A DNA stretch of 64,000 nt. Source: Apostichopus japonicus. Its lineage: Eukaryota; Echinodermata; Holothuroidea; Aspidochirotida; Stichopodidae. Below are positions 47,942 through 62,900 of the stretch, piece by piece. The translations under genes and the position numbers were made by a program. The DNA is taken from positions 12,098,001 through 12,162,000 of the forward strand of contig NC_092562.1 in the NCBI RefSeq assembly GCF_037975245.1, in the 5' to 3' direction. Each line of letters starts with the position of its first letter. Position 1 is the stretch's first letter. The notes under the pieces are model-generated. The model saw nothing but the letters and a program-made list of their open reading frames with translations, was not told the origin of the DNA and did no database searches.

Positions 47942-50900
47942 CACCAGGTATGTTTTGCACTACAAGCTTATCTGATGAAGTGTTATAGATTAAAATTTCA
48001 ATAGGAAGACTTTGTCCTATCTCTTTTCTAAATATACCAATTATGAAGTATTAGCTGAAAGTGTCACTCAGATGGCATAATTGGAACCTTCACTTATTAT
48101 TCATAAAATAACTGTTGAGTTACAAATTTGTTGAGTTACAAAATGGACAATTGTCACATTACGACATATACAGAGTGATGCATCCATCCAGTCAATCCTG
48201 AGGTCTCTACGTATCATTCACCTCCCATTGAACACCCTGCACATGGAATACCTTTCATAGTCAATAGACTATCAGCAAATGCACATAAAGTTCATGAGTC
48301 TGCCTATCTGTCTCTTTTGTCATTGCTGAGTATTTAGTCAGTCAAATACATAACTAATGGTACAGATAATTAATTAATTAATGAATGAATTTTGGTGATA
48401 CATACATGCAGTGGACAACAAGTGGTTTCTCAACATTTGCTTCTTCCTGTAGTTTATGTGCATCTGTGATGAGTCTTATTAAAGACTGAGGACTACCCTT
48501 TGGCGGCCAATCCTCTAACTGCAGATGAGTGACTGATATCACATTCTACAGTCACAAAGGAATAAACCAGGAAAGAAAGGATAAATCAAAACAAAATATC
48601 CTAAAATCAATACGTATCAAGTTTGCAGCCATGGAGGTTATATGCAACAATTGACATGTAAACCTGAAAATATAATTACATAATAATTCCCAATATCATG
48701 TTGAATTATGAATATTAACTTCTATACCTATAGCTATGCTATTCATTCAACTGCACCTCATTATCTGATATCATGAGGCTTCGTAGCAAAACTGCTCTTC
48801 ACTAACCGATACAACGTTTAGGTTACAGAAGTTGAAGTCTCATGATACTCTAGTAGACCATTCACTGTTTATTTTTTAAATTCATTCAACCACAATGATT
48901 ATCAGTTGTTATGCATAACTGGTGGATAAAGCAAGATCTTGACGATTAACAGTTCACTTTACAGATGAAGCAAAAACGAGAGTTGGGGTTGTGGAATGGG
49001 GAGAGGAGCAGGGGGACAGGAGGGGGTTTGGAAGGCAAGCAATAGTAGGTCACTTACCGCGGAATTATTGAGAGTCACATCAAATGTCCGTTTGACATAG
49101 TCTGAGTGTTGTTCTGTGGCAATACAGGTTACAGTCATAATCCCATACTGTAAGCTACCACGATTAGGCCAGTACTGAACACAAGTCTGTGATGAAAGCA
49201 AATATAATGGCATGAATTAATTTCATTGATATGCAAATGTTGCATATTGCTCCAAAAAATGTCCACATTTCCATTTAATATCATAAAGGATCATTGACAA
49301 TCTCTATGCAATGCAAACCATAACGATTATAGATGGAGGTGTAACCCAAGTACAAAGTGTGACCATTTCTTTGCACGAGATCCACAAATGACCTGAGTTA
49401 AATTGCTCAAGCCCAATTATCTATAACTAAGCCAGTAAGTTCACTTCAACAACTGCAGTCCCAATTCTTGTAATCAACTGAAAATAGACTAAATCTAGGT
49501 AATAATACTATAAACATTTGATTAGGCAAACTATCAATGGTTGTCTGAAAGCCACATTTATGTTTCTGAGGGTTTTAAGCATATGTTGTTACATTAAAGT
49601 ACAAGTGGTAGCATATTTTCAGTGTATTTTTCACGATGGTGAGTGACATAAAGCTGCAAAGGCAATGATATCTGTTTTCAGCATTAATTATTAAACATGT
49701 TTAACAGGATATAATGCAACAACTATATGATCACTTTTGACAACTTATGACACTACTCATGTTTGGATTGAACAAGTTAAAACTTGATATCTATAGATTA
49801 CGGCTTGACAACAAGGCCAATTTATAACAAATTTCAGTACTTAAAGCTTTGGATTCTTATACATCATTTACCTTGAGAGCAAAGCCATGTTTTGGTGCAT
49901 TAACAAAATACATTATTGCAGGATAATGCAAGAGTGCAATGTAATGAGTAATCATAATAAAGAATAAAATACTTAAAAGTAAACACAAACACAAACCAAA
50001 CAAATAGTGGTAACATAATCAATCGATTAATATGCAAAAACTGAACATTGCCAGTATAGTTATTTGCAACTTCTGAACAACAAGTCAATACATGACAGTT
50101 GATGTTTCCTTTTTTGGTGATATATGTTGATCATCATTTTGCCAAACCTACACTCTGACATCAGAAAAAAAGTATGCAGTATTCTCTGCTTCAAGCATTG
50201 CAAAGGAGCATGGAATGAGTGACTCTGATTTATCCAGTTTGTTACTATCTGGTAATTCATTCGCTTTCACTTTCGGCTATTTTTGAAAATGGAGTGACTT
50301 GAATGTTATGTGGCTTTGAACAAACCTTTTGGCATTGATTTTATGAGTTAATTGAAAGACTGTTTTATCAGTTTTTCTGTCGTGAGCTTCCTCTGTTTCC
50401 AATAGCATAACATGAAGGAAACTGATTTGACTTTTTTCTGCATTATATCTTAATTAAGACATGAATGCACTTATCTTAAATCAGCTTTTTGAGTTGTGTT
50501 ATCAAATTGTGCCAAACCTGCCTGGTATTACTCAAACTAAGACTGCATTAGATCACACTATTAAGGCACTGGTCTGGTTTATACCATGACTCAAGGAAGT
50601 TTAATGAGTAAGAATGATCAGATTGTGTCAATCCTCAACATTTGGTCATAGGGACATTTTTAATAGTGGCATAGCAGGCACGTATAAAAAGTACTTAACA
50701 TTAATAAAATTGGGCTTCTACTTCACTTTTTCAAAAGAAACTTGGCTGGTCAAGCTAATGTGCTCTATTGATATAAGACTTTAGTATAGGACAATTAACA
50801 CTTGTCTAAAATAAAACAAGGTGCTTTGTTGTTTATTGGTCAATTAAGACATGGCCACGTACATATTTACAGCAGACAGGAATTGAAAAATCCTCTTTTT

Positions 50901-53900
50901 GGCATAAAACCAGTGCAGCCTGCAATTTACACTCAGCAGAGTAAAACAGCTACTGTGTCTTTTGTTGTTAATTTTAGAAATGCAAACAAGGGCTATACTT
51001 AGAAAAATGCCAACTGGTAAGGTCACCAAACAATGGTAAAGGTTCCCAAAGTGCATTGAACCTTTTCATTCAATACCACTGAAGAAACGTGTATTACACA
51101 CTATACTGTACACCAGAAGGAAGTGTTCGGTGTATACAGTGTATATAGCATGGTTGTTGTACTGCATATGGTATATAGCATGGTTGTTGTACTTGTAAGC
51201 TGCATACTGTATGGTATTAACCCAGAATAAAACATGACAGCCAAGATGGAATAACAAAATCATGACCAGTAGGCTGAGTTTTAATATATTGCAAGAGAGT
51301 TGTTTATAGGTCTAAATATACAGTAATTTATGCCAGATTGAGGGTAAAGTGTCTTAAATGATGATGGTATATGGTAAAGATATAGAATATAAACTAGCTA
51401 GTCATGCACTGGATATTTTTGAAGAAACTGAATAATTAAAGTCCACACCGTTCATGTAATGGGATATACTGTAGATGCTCTGACAATCAATTGTACTGCA
51501 TATATTGAATGTTAGTCTTGGAGGGCACATCTAAGAGTTTTAGAATTTTCTTTATTTGATCAAACTGACAAGAAGTTTAAAGCTGTTAAGATAAAACAAA
51601 AACTAAAGATGTTGCAAAAACTGATCTCACTGCTCCCTTGACAGAAATGTTTGCAATTGAATCATATCGAGTGTCAATTATTTCTTTGTGATGCCCACTA
51701 CCACCACATGAAAGATTGGAGCTATTGACAATACCATGTTAACAAATTATAAACTTGTATGCTGCCATCACAACCCATACAAATATATTCACAATGGGAA
51801 AATGAATCACGCTCTGCATTATGACATTTTGTGAGACTACAAGGAAGTAAGACACAGTGTTCCCCATAAGGTATTCAGTGTGGGTATGCGTGCATGGAAC
51901 TTGTGCAACTTGGTGAACAAATAAATTACTGAGTCATTTCAAATCATAACAAGAAGTTATATAGATGCGAGGTTCACACAAAGGTTGTAGTGGGGAAAAA
52001 AGCATGCATAAATAGAATAACAAACAAAGAAAAGTGTAAAGTTGGTGATCTTACAAAGTGTTGCAGAACAGGCAAAATTTTGACTACTCACCTAAATGTC
52101 TGTATCCATGAAGGTGGTAAAAAGAAAGGGAATTTATGACCAAAAAAGGTGTTATCATTCTTGGTATATGTGTAGCCAGCCTAAAGGTGTCTTCCAAAAT
52201 GAGGAGCATATGCTCAATGCATAATTGCATCCTGCATACACTTGGCTGTTTAAAACAATCCTGGGGTATTCTTACACAGAGGAACAACTTTGAGAGAAAT
52301 GAAACACCCACTTTACAAGACTGATAGACCAAACCTGATAGTTTTGCCATGGCAATCATGGCTATGTAATCTAACAATAGGTCAAATGAACAAGACGGCA
52401 GTGACACTGTCCTGTGTTTATAATTTGCCACATCAAAGAAAGTTAATGTATGAACTTGGGGGGATATCTTCATATCAGCATGTATACAAGATTAATTACT
52501 TTAGATAATTTTGATAAATTTGATAATTTTCCATAACATAAACTCTCATATAATGCTTACTACTTTTGGTGAAAGCATGGCAATGTTATTTGTGAGTATA
52601 AACTAAGTCCCTCAACTGTTCATCAAGCATGAAGTTACACCATCAGACAAGAAGTATATTCCTTGATTCTGGGTTTAATCATTAAGGCCAACCAATGAAC
52701 CTTTTACACCCTGTGAGCTGGGCTTAAATTGAATTAAGATTGCTTTTTCACCTATTATACACTATACTGCCATCAGATGCAGACCTTAACTGAGAGACTG
52801 AAGATTAAAAAGTACATTGTCAACGATTTCTTGAACACTCGTAGAAAGTATAACTATTCGATGAGGATTTGCTTCAAGATTGATATATGACACCATTAAC
52901 GATTTCATATTGTCAAATATAATAAATACATTTTAAGCTTACATGTTTTTAGCATATAAATAATTTGAAAGTGTTTTAAAGTAATCATGACAGACTCCGC
53001 ATTCTACAACATGACCCTTCTATTGTGATACATAATGAAAAATTAATCATAACAAAAGAAATTCAATTGTATTATGATTTCTGAGGTATTTGTTTTCATA
53101 GAGATTTGAATAACAGAAGATTTACCTTGTCTTCTCCATCTAGCTGGTTCAACATCACCACAGTACGGCACTTGTGGTCGTAAATCATCCTCCAAAAATC
53201 CTCAATGGTGTTTGGGAGAGGCGACTGGGTGGTGATGAAGGCATCTTTCTTCTCATAACTCTAAAATAACATCAAATTAATTCATAAAAAAAAATGGTCA
53301 CAAATTTTTTCAATTTATTGAAACTTACACCTGGTTTCTTGGACAAGATGAATCTGTCAAGTATGAATTTAAATTTGAATTTCTATATGATATCATATAA
53401 TCTTTGGTTGTTCAAATTTGGGAAACATTTAACCAGATTTCTGCTGTCAATTTGTTTAAGAAGTGTAAAAAAAACTTTTGAGATGCATCCAAAAGTTTTA
53501 ATTGTAACAACGCAACAGGAACCGTTATTGAAGGAGGTAAATCCAACCTACACAATTGTTACACAGGATATAAACCATGTATTCTTACATTCCGATTCAA
53601 TATTAATGTTAATCATTAAAACAATGTCACACCTTCTTTTATTCAGTGATGTATTATTGGCTCAAGAAGAAACACAGTAATTAGATTTACCTTGACAAAG
53701 GATGCATTGATGTAGTTATCAGGGTTACTGGGGCTGCTGCTGATCAAGAAAACTTTACGTCTTTCAACTGGAATTAAAAAAAAAGTACATGACAACCGAT
53801 CGTGAGAGGAATGCACTTACTCTATAATCAAGAGAATCTAAAAGCAACAACTGCTTAACATTTTACACATGTGCTTCTGTAAGATCACATTATTTAAAAC

Positions 53901-56900
53901 ATTAAATAAACTCTCACATCTTGAACACTATATCAACACAAACAATTTTCTTTACTAGAATTTGTTGAAATCTCTTTGAAGATATTATATTACAATCATC
54001 TTTTTTAATTAGACAAATAATACAGGACCATAAAGGTACCAAAGTTTTCTTGTCAAAACCATTTTCATTAAATGCACCTAAAGACATTCCTACTCTATTG
54101 AGGGTGTGAAGTTTTGAGTTTCTTTCAATTACTGTATCAATGCATGCAACAACTCACTCTGAACACCTAGGACCAACAATGAATTCATATTTGTTTAAGG
54201 TGACTGATTGTTTGTCCGAAAAACTGCGCAGAAAACCTGCATTGTTTAATCTTCGAATTTAGTAACACGAAGCAAATTTCAAGGTCAACTATGAATAGCT
54301 TCTCACAGACTGGTACTGGTACGATTTGTGTTATAAAATAGATATGCATTGTTAGAATAACAACAACATCAGGCTATAAGGTACTGTACTGTAGCTGTTT
54401 TACAACAGTACTGCAGCTACATTATGGAACTGAGGAAAGCTGAAACATGTATATGTAAGCCAAATAGAAGACTTACGAGGGACCATGTTTCCAAATCGGT
54501 CTCTGGGGGCATGTTCTCTCGCCATGCTCCAATCTGTCTCATGTGAGTCTGAGGAACTACCTCTTCCCGAAGTGTCTGTGGTTCTCCCTGTCTCATGTGA
54601 GTCAGTGGTCATGCTCTTCTCCATCTCAGAAAGTAACTGAAGGATCAAACGGATACCATGATAAGATATCACAGATCAGTATCAGGAAATACAAAAGGCA
54701 CAATTAATAATAATAATAATAAAGGCTTATAAGCACAACTTCTACACAAAACTGTGTGCACTGCTGTGCTGGAAAACAGCTAAATAAATCTCAAAGTAAC
54801 GATACAAAAGTTAAACCTGGTCGAGATTCTGGCTGAAATCAGAACCATTCACAAATAGGTAGTGTTTTAATTGCCTCTTAAAAGTAGCAGCATATTGGAT
54901 TTCTTTAAGGCTGTCAGGAAGCTTATTCCACATTTTAGGTCCAGCCTTGGCAAACCAGCGATACCCATATGAGGATTTAACTCAAGGCTCTATCAATAAC
55001 GTATTTCTGCTACGGTCAGAGGTTACCAATATATCATGGATATATTTAGGACCCAGTCCTCTAACAGACTTAAACACAATCAAAATTATTTTAAAGTAAA
55101 ATTGACTAGTTACTACAGTATATGTAGATGTGTACCATGGTCCTCTATGAGCCTTCTCACACAATTAAATACACAGAATTGAACTAAGCAATAAGTAAGA
55201 ACCAAACTTGTAGGACATAGGTTACACATTTTACCTTCCAATATATGGTTGAAATACTTAATAGCCTCAAACTACATTCTGAAACATAAAACTACTTTCA
55301 AATGTTTCATTATTATCTACACATAGTTTCCCATTAGTGATGATATATCTGCACATTGTTTAGTTTGTTATGTAATCTCTACATACTGTTTAACTTGTTA
55401 TGCAATCATTACATATAGTTTCAAACTTGCTTTGCTATCTCTAGACACTGCTTAACATGAGATGCAATGTAACTTTTTACACAATCTCTCAAATTATTTT
55501 GTTTCAAACTTGTTATGGTACGTCTACACACTGTTTAATATTTTATGCTGTCTCCGCAAACTGTTTAGCTTGTCATGCAATCTCTAAATATTGTGTAGCA
55601 CTGTCTGTAATTAATTCCAATATATATAAACAATCAAACATAATGTTTAAAAGCGTTGGCACAATTGAACGAGTCATAGAACATTGAACATAACATTTTC
55701 ATAGGCATTTAAGAAGCGTATCTAATAGTTATGATCAACCTGTTGTGATGTTAGAGGTAATAAAACCATACAACTCTTACCTGAAACTCTCTGAGAATTG
55801 CAGCCTTGTTTTCTTTAATTTTGAACCGAGACAAGCTTCGAGCTGGAATTTGACAATCTCTTGTCAAATGGAATTCATACAGACAGGTGTGAAGGTACCG
55901 ATACTGTTGCTGTGTAACAAGTAATACAACAAGGAATATTGATTTTTTGAGAAAATGTAAAAAGCAGAGAAACAATTTAAGATGTTGTGTAATAGATATT
56001 AACTTATTTGTTTTTAACAAAAAAGAAACAGACATGCAAAAATTCACAGAGGTTTTGATGAAATAATTAAACTAGATTTTTCACGAATCTGAAGGTTCCC
56101 TCTTGAATGCCATTGTTCTGTTTAATTGACATGGAATATTCATTGAACTCCACAGCAAGCAATAAGACTTTGTTTGGCACTCGGTGTGAGAAACCCTCAT
56201 ACAGAATATGTGAAACATGTATCCAAGTTTTCCTTCTCTTGTAATTACAAAGTTTGCATAATATGACCTCAAATGACCTATAAAACAAAAGGAATGACCT
56301 TTGACATGAATACTACAACTTTCAGTAACCCTTATATAGTTTTTGGCTAGAATTAATATTGTCAAACAAAACACTATTGCATCTGGAGGAGACATTAAAG
56401 GCATTTCCTATCATCCTTATGAGAGAGAACCACCAAACCATGAGATGCTCTCAAACTTTCACCTAACCGTTTACTCATACCCTATATGATATGCTATCAA
56501 TCCACTTGATCAATGTCAACATTATGGGGTCAAAATCATCATCACAACTGCCGCAAAAAACATGGGAACCTTTCATGGTTTACACATGCATTTACACATA
56601 GTTCAAAGATCTACGGTTAACTATATCATATATCAAATGTTTGACATAAACGTTGTGCTATCTGTATTCCATTACAATGTACCAGTTTAATAGATGTAAC
56701 CGATCAATTTATCACATCAATCCAGCTATGCATCATGTCTTGTGCAAACATAATCAAATAATTGAAGAAGATATAATACATACAGATTAATCTCAATGAT
56801 TAACTGATAAGATTGCTGATGCACTCTAAACACTGACTCTTGACATAATTGTCTTCATAAAAGCCGCAAAAAGTGGCTGGATGACCTAGTCTAGCAGAGA

Positions 56901-59900
56901 GACATTTTAGTCAGCTTCTCAGAAGAAATACAAAATGCAAAAAGCAAATGTAGGACATTTTGTTCACGAGTTTTCATTCATTTAAGGTAATATGCAACAA
57001 GAGAAACAAAAATGAGTCAAAAAATACAAATCATGTAGCCTGGACTAAGGAGCTGGACATCAAGTTGACTTTATCTATAGCAACAGGAATTTCCAAACAT
57101 TCAAGATTTACAAAGTTGACAGTTGGTGAGAAATAGCGTAAAAGTGAAGTCAATGTAAGATTTTAATCATGGACATACAAACCTTGGTCTGGATCATATT
57201 GACTCGATTCTCCCTCATCTTGTTGACAAATGCAAAGATGTCAATGTACTCCTCACTTTGAAGGACATCCATCATGGAGAGCAGACCTATGAATGTTCCT
57301 GTACGACCGATGCCGGCACTACAGTTACCAAAAAATATATAACAGATTGTTTACATTACATGTTAAAAGTAAAATGGCAGAAAACGGACAGGGAAATTTT
57401 AGCCGATGGAAATGAGCCAGGTAATTTATGGCTATCCTGTACTAGCCATAAATTTCTTTGCCGTTTTCCAAGTTTTTTAATTATTCAAAAAAATCAATGC
57501 AAATATCTTGGCTCATATCACCTTTGTGACATCTAATTCCGCTTGGTGATGTCACGTTACCTGTACATGAAGTCATTACAGATACACCAAACTAAAAACA
57601 TGAGACAAAACAATATATAAAAAACCGACTTCTGACAGGCTGCTGTCCTTAACTTTGGGGCATTTACAACAGAACAGTCTTTAATTTTCTTTTTTTCTTT
57701 CCAAATTGTCCAGGTCACCAAACAACCAATTAGATTTAGAAAAGATTCACAACTTGTACTTTGGAAAGAACATGTTGTTCTTGACAAACAAACTTGTTGT
57801 CAAAATCTCGGCTATCCCTTTATCTCTACTTGTGAAATTTTCCTTTAAGGACACTTATCTGTTCATTTTGTGGGACATGTACCATGACAAATAACCATAT
57901 GTGATCATATTTCTGTTTTATTTTTATTATAGTAGCACAAAGATGGAAGCACAGGAGAAAATGTAGCCATTTTTAGATACATCTTACCTACAATGAATCA
58001 AATATGGTGTTTGTTTGTTGAAATGTATCAGCTTGCAATGTCTTGCAAACTCTACAAGACACATCCCATTGTCTGGAATATCTTTGTCGGGCCATTCCGT
58101 GAAGTGTAACTGCTCAATATCACGAGTTGTTCCATCCTTGAAAGAGGAAAAAGAAGCAATGTTTAAAGTTTCACAAATTAAAGTATGTGATATGTATATA
58201 ATAAAACCAAATGTTTTCATTTATTTCGAATTCATCATTTAAACTGAAGATGATCCTATTGCACTGAATAGATGAGTCGGATATTTAAAAATGTTATGGA
58301 TGACTCTATAAGATTGCCTTGGCAGAATAGAACACCAAAGATTGTTTTTAATTCACGCTCTAAGCATTGTCTTGCATTCCAGATCAGCAAATTACTTAAT
58401 GATACCCCACATCTCACTGGGCTTTCCAAAGTAATTGGTGTCATGTAACAAGTGAAATCATTCTTGCAAATAAATGGAAGTGGGGTATGGGTGGGTGGGG
58501 GGGATTTGACAGGTAAGCACATAAGTCTTGAATGGATGAAGATAATAATAGCCTGAACTTACAATACAAATGCTAGGAACCGCAACATGTGCTATGAGTC
58601 TTTTGTAATCACGCCAACAGAAACCTTCCTCACAACGGTTGAGTAAGGCTGTACACTTTTTGCTGAAGTAAAAACCTATGGTTACATTCTAAAACCACTC
58701 TTAACCGAAAACCAGTTTTTCATTACGTACTTCGTATGCAACTAATTGTCTAAGTTGCAAAATTTTCTTCCTGCACCCACAAAGGCTCAAGTATTCGGGA
58801 ATGAAAATAGTTTAACCTTGTATTCGTTGTCTTTGCAGCAGTATATGTTATATCTTTTAGAGGAAGTTGCAAATAATACTAAGCCATATTCACTTCCTTT
58901 TTTGCCATTTTCTTTGCATAAATTTTACACTGAATTTGATGCTTTGGTGAGCACCTCATCATGCCCCAGATGATGTCATATATGCCCCCTAAAACCCTAT
59001 CTATGAATAGTGTCTAGCCTAATGTTACGAGCAGGTGCAATACTGCAGTAGTATCTATGAAATGAAATTGTGACACAGTATTTCTCAATTGGAGTTAACT
59101 GTGTGAAACAGTTCGCTAAACACACTTGCAAAATAAACCGGGTTTTACCGGTTCCAATACTTACATTGACCTATTCTGGCTTAAAAATAGACCACAAAAG
59201 AAAAAGAAAATTGGACCATACTCTTTCCTATCTGTTACAGAATTGTTTGAACTTGATTTAAGGTTTAAATTTAACTGAGGATCATTAAGTTGCATCCACC
59301 TTAAAAAAAATCATTTGTAAATATTTTAAATACCCATCATTCCAGAAATTAGTGACTTCAAAGCATTCATGCTGCTTAAGTATTGTATGGTACCATGGTT
59401 TCAAAGACCCGGTTTAAGTCACAAGACCAGTTAACCATGCAGCCTTGTGGGAGAGGTGTGTCTGTTTGTGATCAGTCTGGCAGTGTGGAGCCAGCTTAAC
59501 AGGGACTAATAGGCTAAAAGCAACGAAAGGACAGTACTGTATGATGATGTATTAGCCTGATGGATTCTGGAGGTAATCATACATAGAATGTATACATTTC
59601 TACTGAACTGACTTACCCTTTTCACAGAGAATGTGCGGATCTCATAGTCAGCAAAATGCTGCGTTTTGGTCCAAGTCACATCGATATACCCAAAAGACTG
59701 TGTTTCACTTTCTTCTTTTGGCCAGTATTGCAGGCAACGTTCCTGCAGACATTTCAATTAGTTTGTAGTCAATAAAATATGACAACTCTAAAAACAGCAG
59801 ATATTCTTTAGGAATGCATCTACCATTATAACACACCAAATATAAATACACCAATATATCACACCAAAGATGTGAATGCTTTAAATTTATGTAGGATGCA

Positions 59901-62900
59901 AAAATGCATTCCTGTTACTGAATTCCACAGAAAATCTTAATCAAAGTCAGCATTGAGCTATAATGTTTGAGGTGAAAATAATTGACATATAACTTTTTTT
60001 CCAGTTTATATATTATTCTTTAGTATTTTTATTAGGAGAAAACTTTAAAGTAATTAACCAACAACACCAGTACTGTATGATAAAAAGACTTTAGAGGTTA
60101 CCTTTGTTGCTTCATATAAGTTGGCAAGCATCACAATAGTTTGAACATTCTGTTCCCAAATCAAGCGCCAAAAGTCATCAACGGAGGCTTTGTTTGGGGC
60201 TAGCAAGGATAAAAGCCAAGAGATTAATGAGAGAAGGCCATATTTTCATTAGGCATCAGACCAATCACTTCAATTTCAAACATTAAAACAAGTTCAATAG
60301 ATTTGAACCTCCACACGTTTACAATATACCTTGTGATTGTTATCCAACCCAGTGCTTGCAAACACAGAACAGGAAGTTGAGGTTTGTTTATTAGAAAAAC
60401 GACTGTGCAATTAAAAGGTCAACGCATGTGATGTGCAGCATTGTTATTAATGCCTAATACTATTTTGTTGAATTAAAAGATCAACATTTATCTCGAATGA
60501 GCCCATAGCTAGCTGTGTTGACATTAAAAATTTAAAACACAGAGCAGGGACTGTTGCATCCTCAATCCTAATCTATCGTAGGGTTCAAATCGGACCCTGA
60601 GAATTGGGTTCCATAACCTTCCAACTGATGGCAGAGTAGGTAATGAACTAGGTAATCTACTGGCTGTGAGAGTTGAATCCTTGTCAAATATGTAAAGATA
60701 CAATTTGCAACATGAAAACATGATTTTCCCTGTTTGATCATTACTGAGTTGAAGTGATTACATTAGTTCATACACTTTTGTTGACCTTCAAATCAATTTC
60801 ATGAAGACTAACTGTATTTTGCAAGCTTTCTCCTTACAATGTGTTTTCATTGTGGGTTCTAGCTCTCGACCACAGTGACCTTAGACCTTCACCAGAAAAA
60901 AACAAACTACACTTCTTTTTGCACTTAGGTTATCTACTAAGGGAATAAGAAGTTTGTCAAAGCTTTACGTAATGAGCAATCGCTGTGTTACTAAGTATTT
61001 TAGATTTTGTTTTGTACAAACAAGCCACCATATAAATACATACTCATGTCTCTCACACACACCTATTAAGTCACCGTCCAATAAATTCCCTTTGCATTTA
61101 GCAAGGAATTAAAAGATCAAGCATGTTGCTTGGGTACTTGCATTTAGACTCTACAATATTTCCAACTAGAGAAATTCATAAAACTATGAAAAGTTATAAT
61201 TTGATCTCATTCTATTTCATAACGATGATTATATTTACCTTGAGATGCAATGTAAGCCCTCTCATCTCTTGCATTCTGAAGAGAGATCAACAACAATAAT
61301 TATGCATCATTATTTATTTACATGGAATTTTTATGTAACCAGATGAACATACAGAGATAATAGCTTACTAAGTCAAGTTTTTGAGTCAAACCTTAGTCCT
61401 TCATTATGATAATCATCTTTGATGGAACCACAAAATTACTGCCATCTTGATATGCAGGACTTTATACCTATTTATATATGTGTGTTCTTTTGTACCATGG
61501 CCATGGGAATGCACTTTCTATAGGCTATATCCATCCTGACAATTGAGTCTTACTGTTTTTTAATAATAGGTGTTTGGTGTATGTGCTATTTAAACATATA
61601 AATACACGATAGTATATGCAACTCAACTGAACAAGAAACTTTTACAAAAACACAAAAATAAAATATATCCATGACAACAGGCTCCACGCAGAATGATTGG
61701 TAGCTTTTATTCAGATCAAATCTAATTACTATTCTTTTTCTTACCAAAATAAAGGAAGCATTGTAGTAGTCAGAACTATGGTCACCTGGTAACTTAGGCA
61801 AAACTACCCGGCAATGATCATCTGTCAAAGAATAGAGACTAATGTTAAGACTGTTCCACACCAGTCGCTACAATAGCACAACAATAAACAATATCAGTTA
61901 TTATGATACTGTCATAGAATTCTGTAACCATGTCATTATGCTGCTAGTGTATCAACTATGAATACTAAGATTGATAAATGTTCTAAAACCTAAATTACAT
62001 GGCTACACGTTCTAAAATCATTCTTACATGTTTTCAGGGAATTCATGATCATTCATGAACACTTACATTAAGGTGACCAGACGTCCCCGATTTTCGGGGA
62101 CAGTCCCCTATTACAGTGTGCTGTCCCAGATGAACAAGTGTCCCCGAAAATGTCCCCGATTCGTCAAATGTTCAGGAATTTCGAAAATATCCCACAGTAT
62201 TATTAAAATAAGTGTAAAAACAAAATTTAGTCAAGTGTGCAGGCGCCGAACGGAACAGGTGGGGCAGTGTAAAGTGGAAACACTGTTAAAAATATGCTAG
62301 ATCGATCTAGCCTAGCACTCTTTCGACCTTATAATTGGCAACTACGGCGACACAACAACACTTATAGTGTGAGCAACTGACAAGCTCTCAAACAACCATG
62401 TAAAGTAAGTGAATTTCATCTAAAAAAAGCTACATTTTGAAAAATAAAATTGATTTAAATAGTGCTTCTAAGTATCACCATTTTACATCTAAGCACCTTA
62501 GGCACTTGAAATTTTCCAAGTCCTCCTCCCCTTAGACCCCCCCATACCAGTCACGCAATAAATGTCCCCGATTCCAGTCAGGAAAATATGGTCACCTTAA
62601 CTTACATTGATACATGTTCTTAAATCTATTCTTCTTTCTATTATATTTATATTTACAAGATCATCTGTGAATGAAAACTTACAGGGCTACATGTTCTAAT
62701 ATCATTCTTACATGTTTTCAGGGAATTAATGATCATTTGTGAACACTTACATGGATACATGTTCCTAAATCTATTCTTCTTTCGATTAAACTCCTCTTCC
62801 GCAACAGTCCATGGATGCTTCTGTTGTACTCCTTCCAGGAGCTGACACAACAACAACAACAATAAAAAAGGGCAAAATTGGTGACTTTACATAAACACTG

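Noticed and set aside
52084-52473. 129-codon minus-strand open frame in the D2 intron
   Set aside because: Overlaps open frames on the other strand, does not fit between the in-phase D2 exons, and resembles no family.
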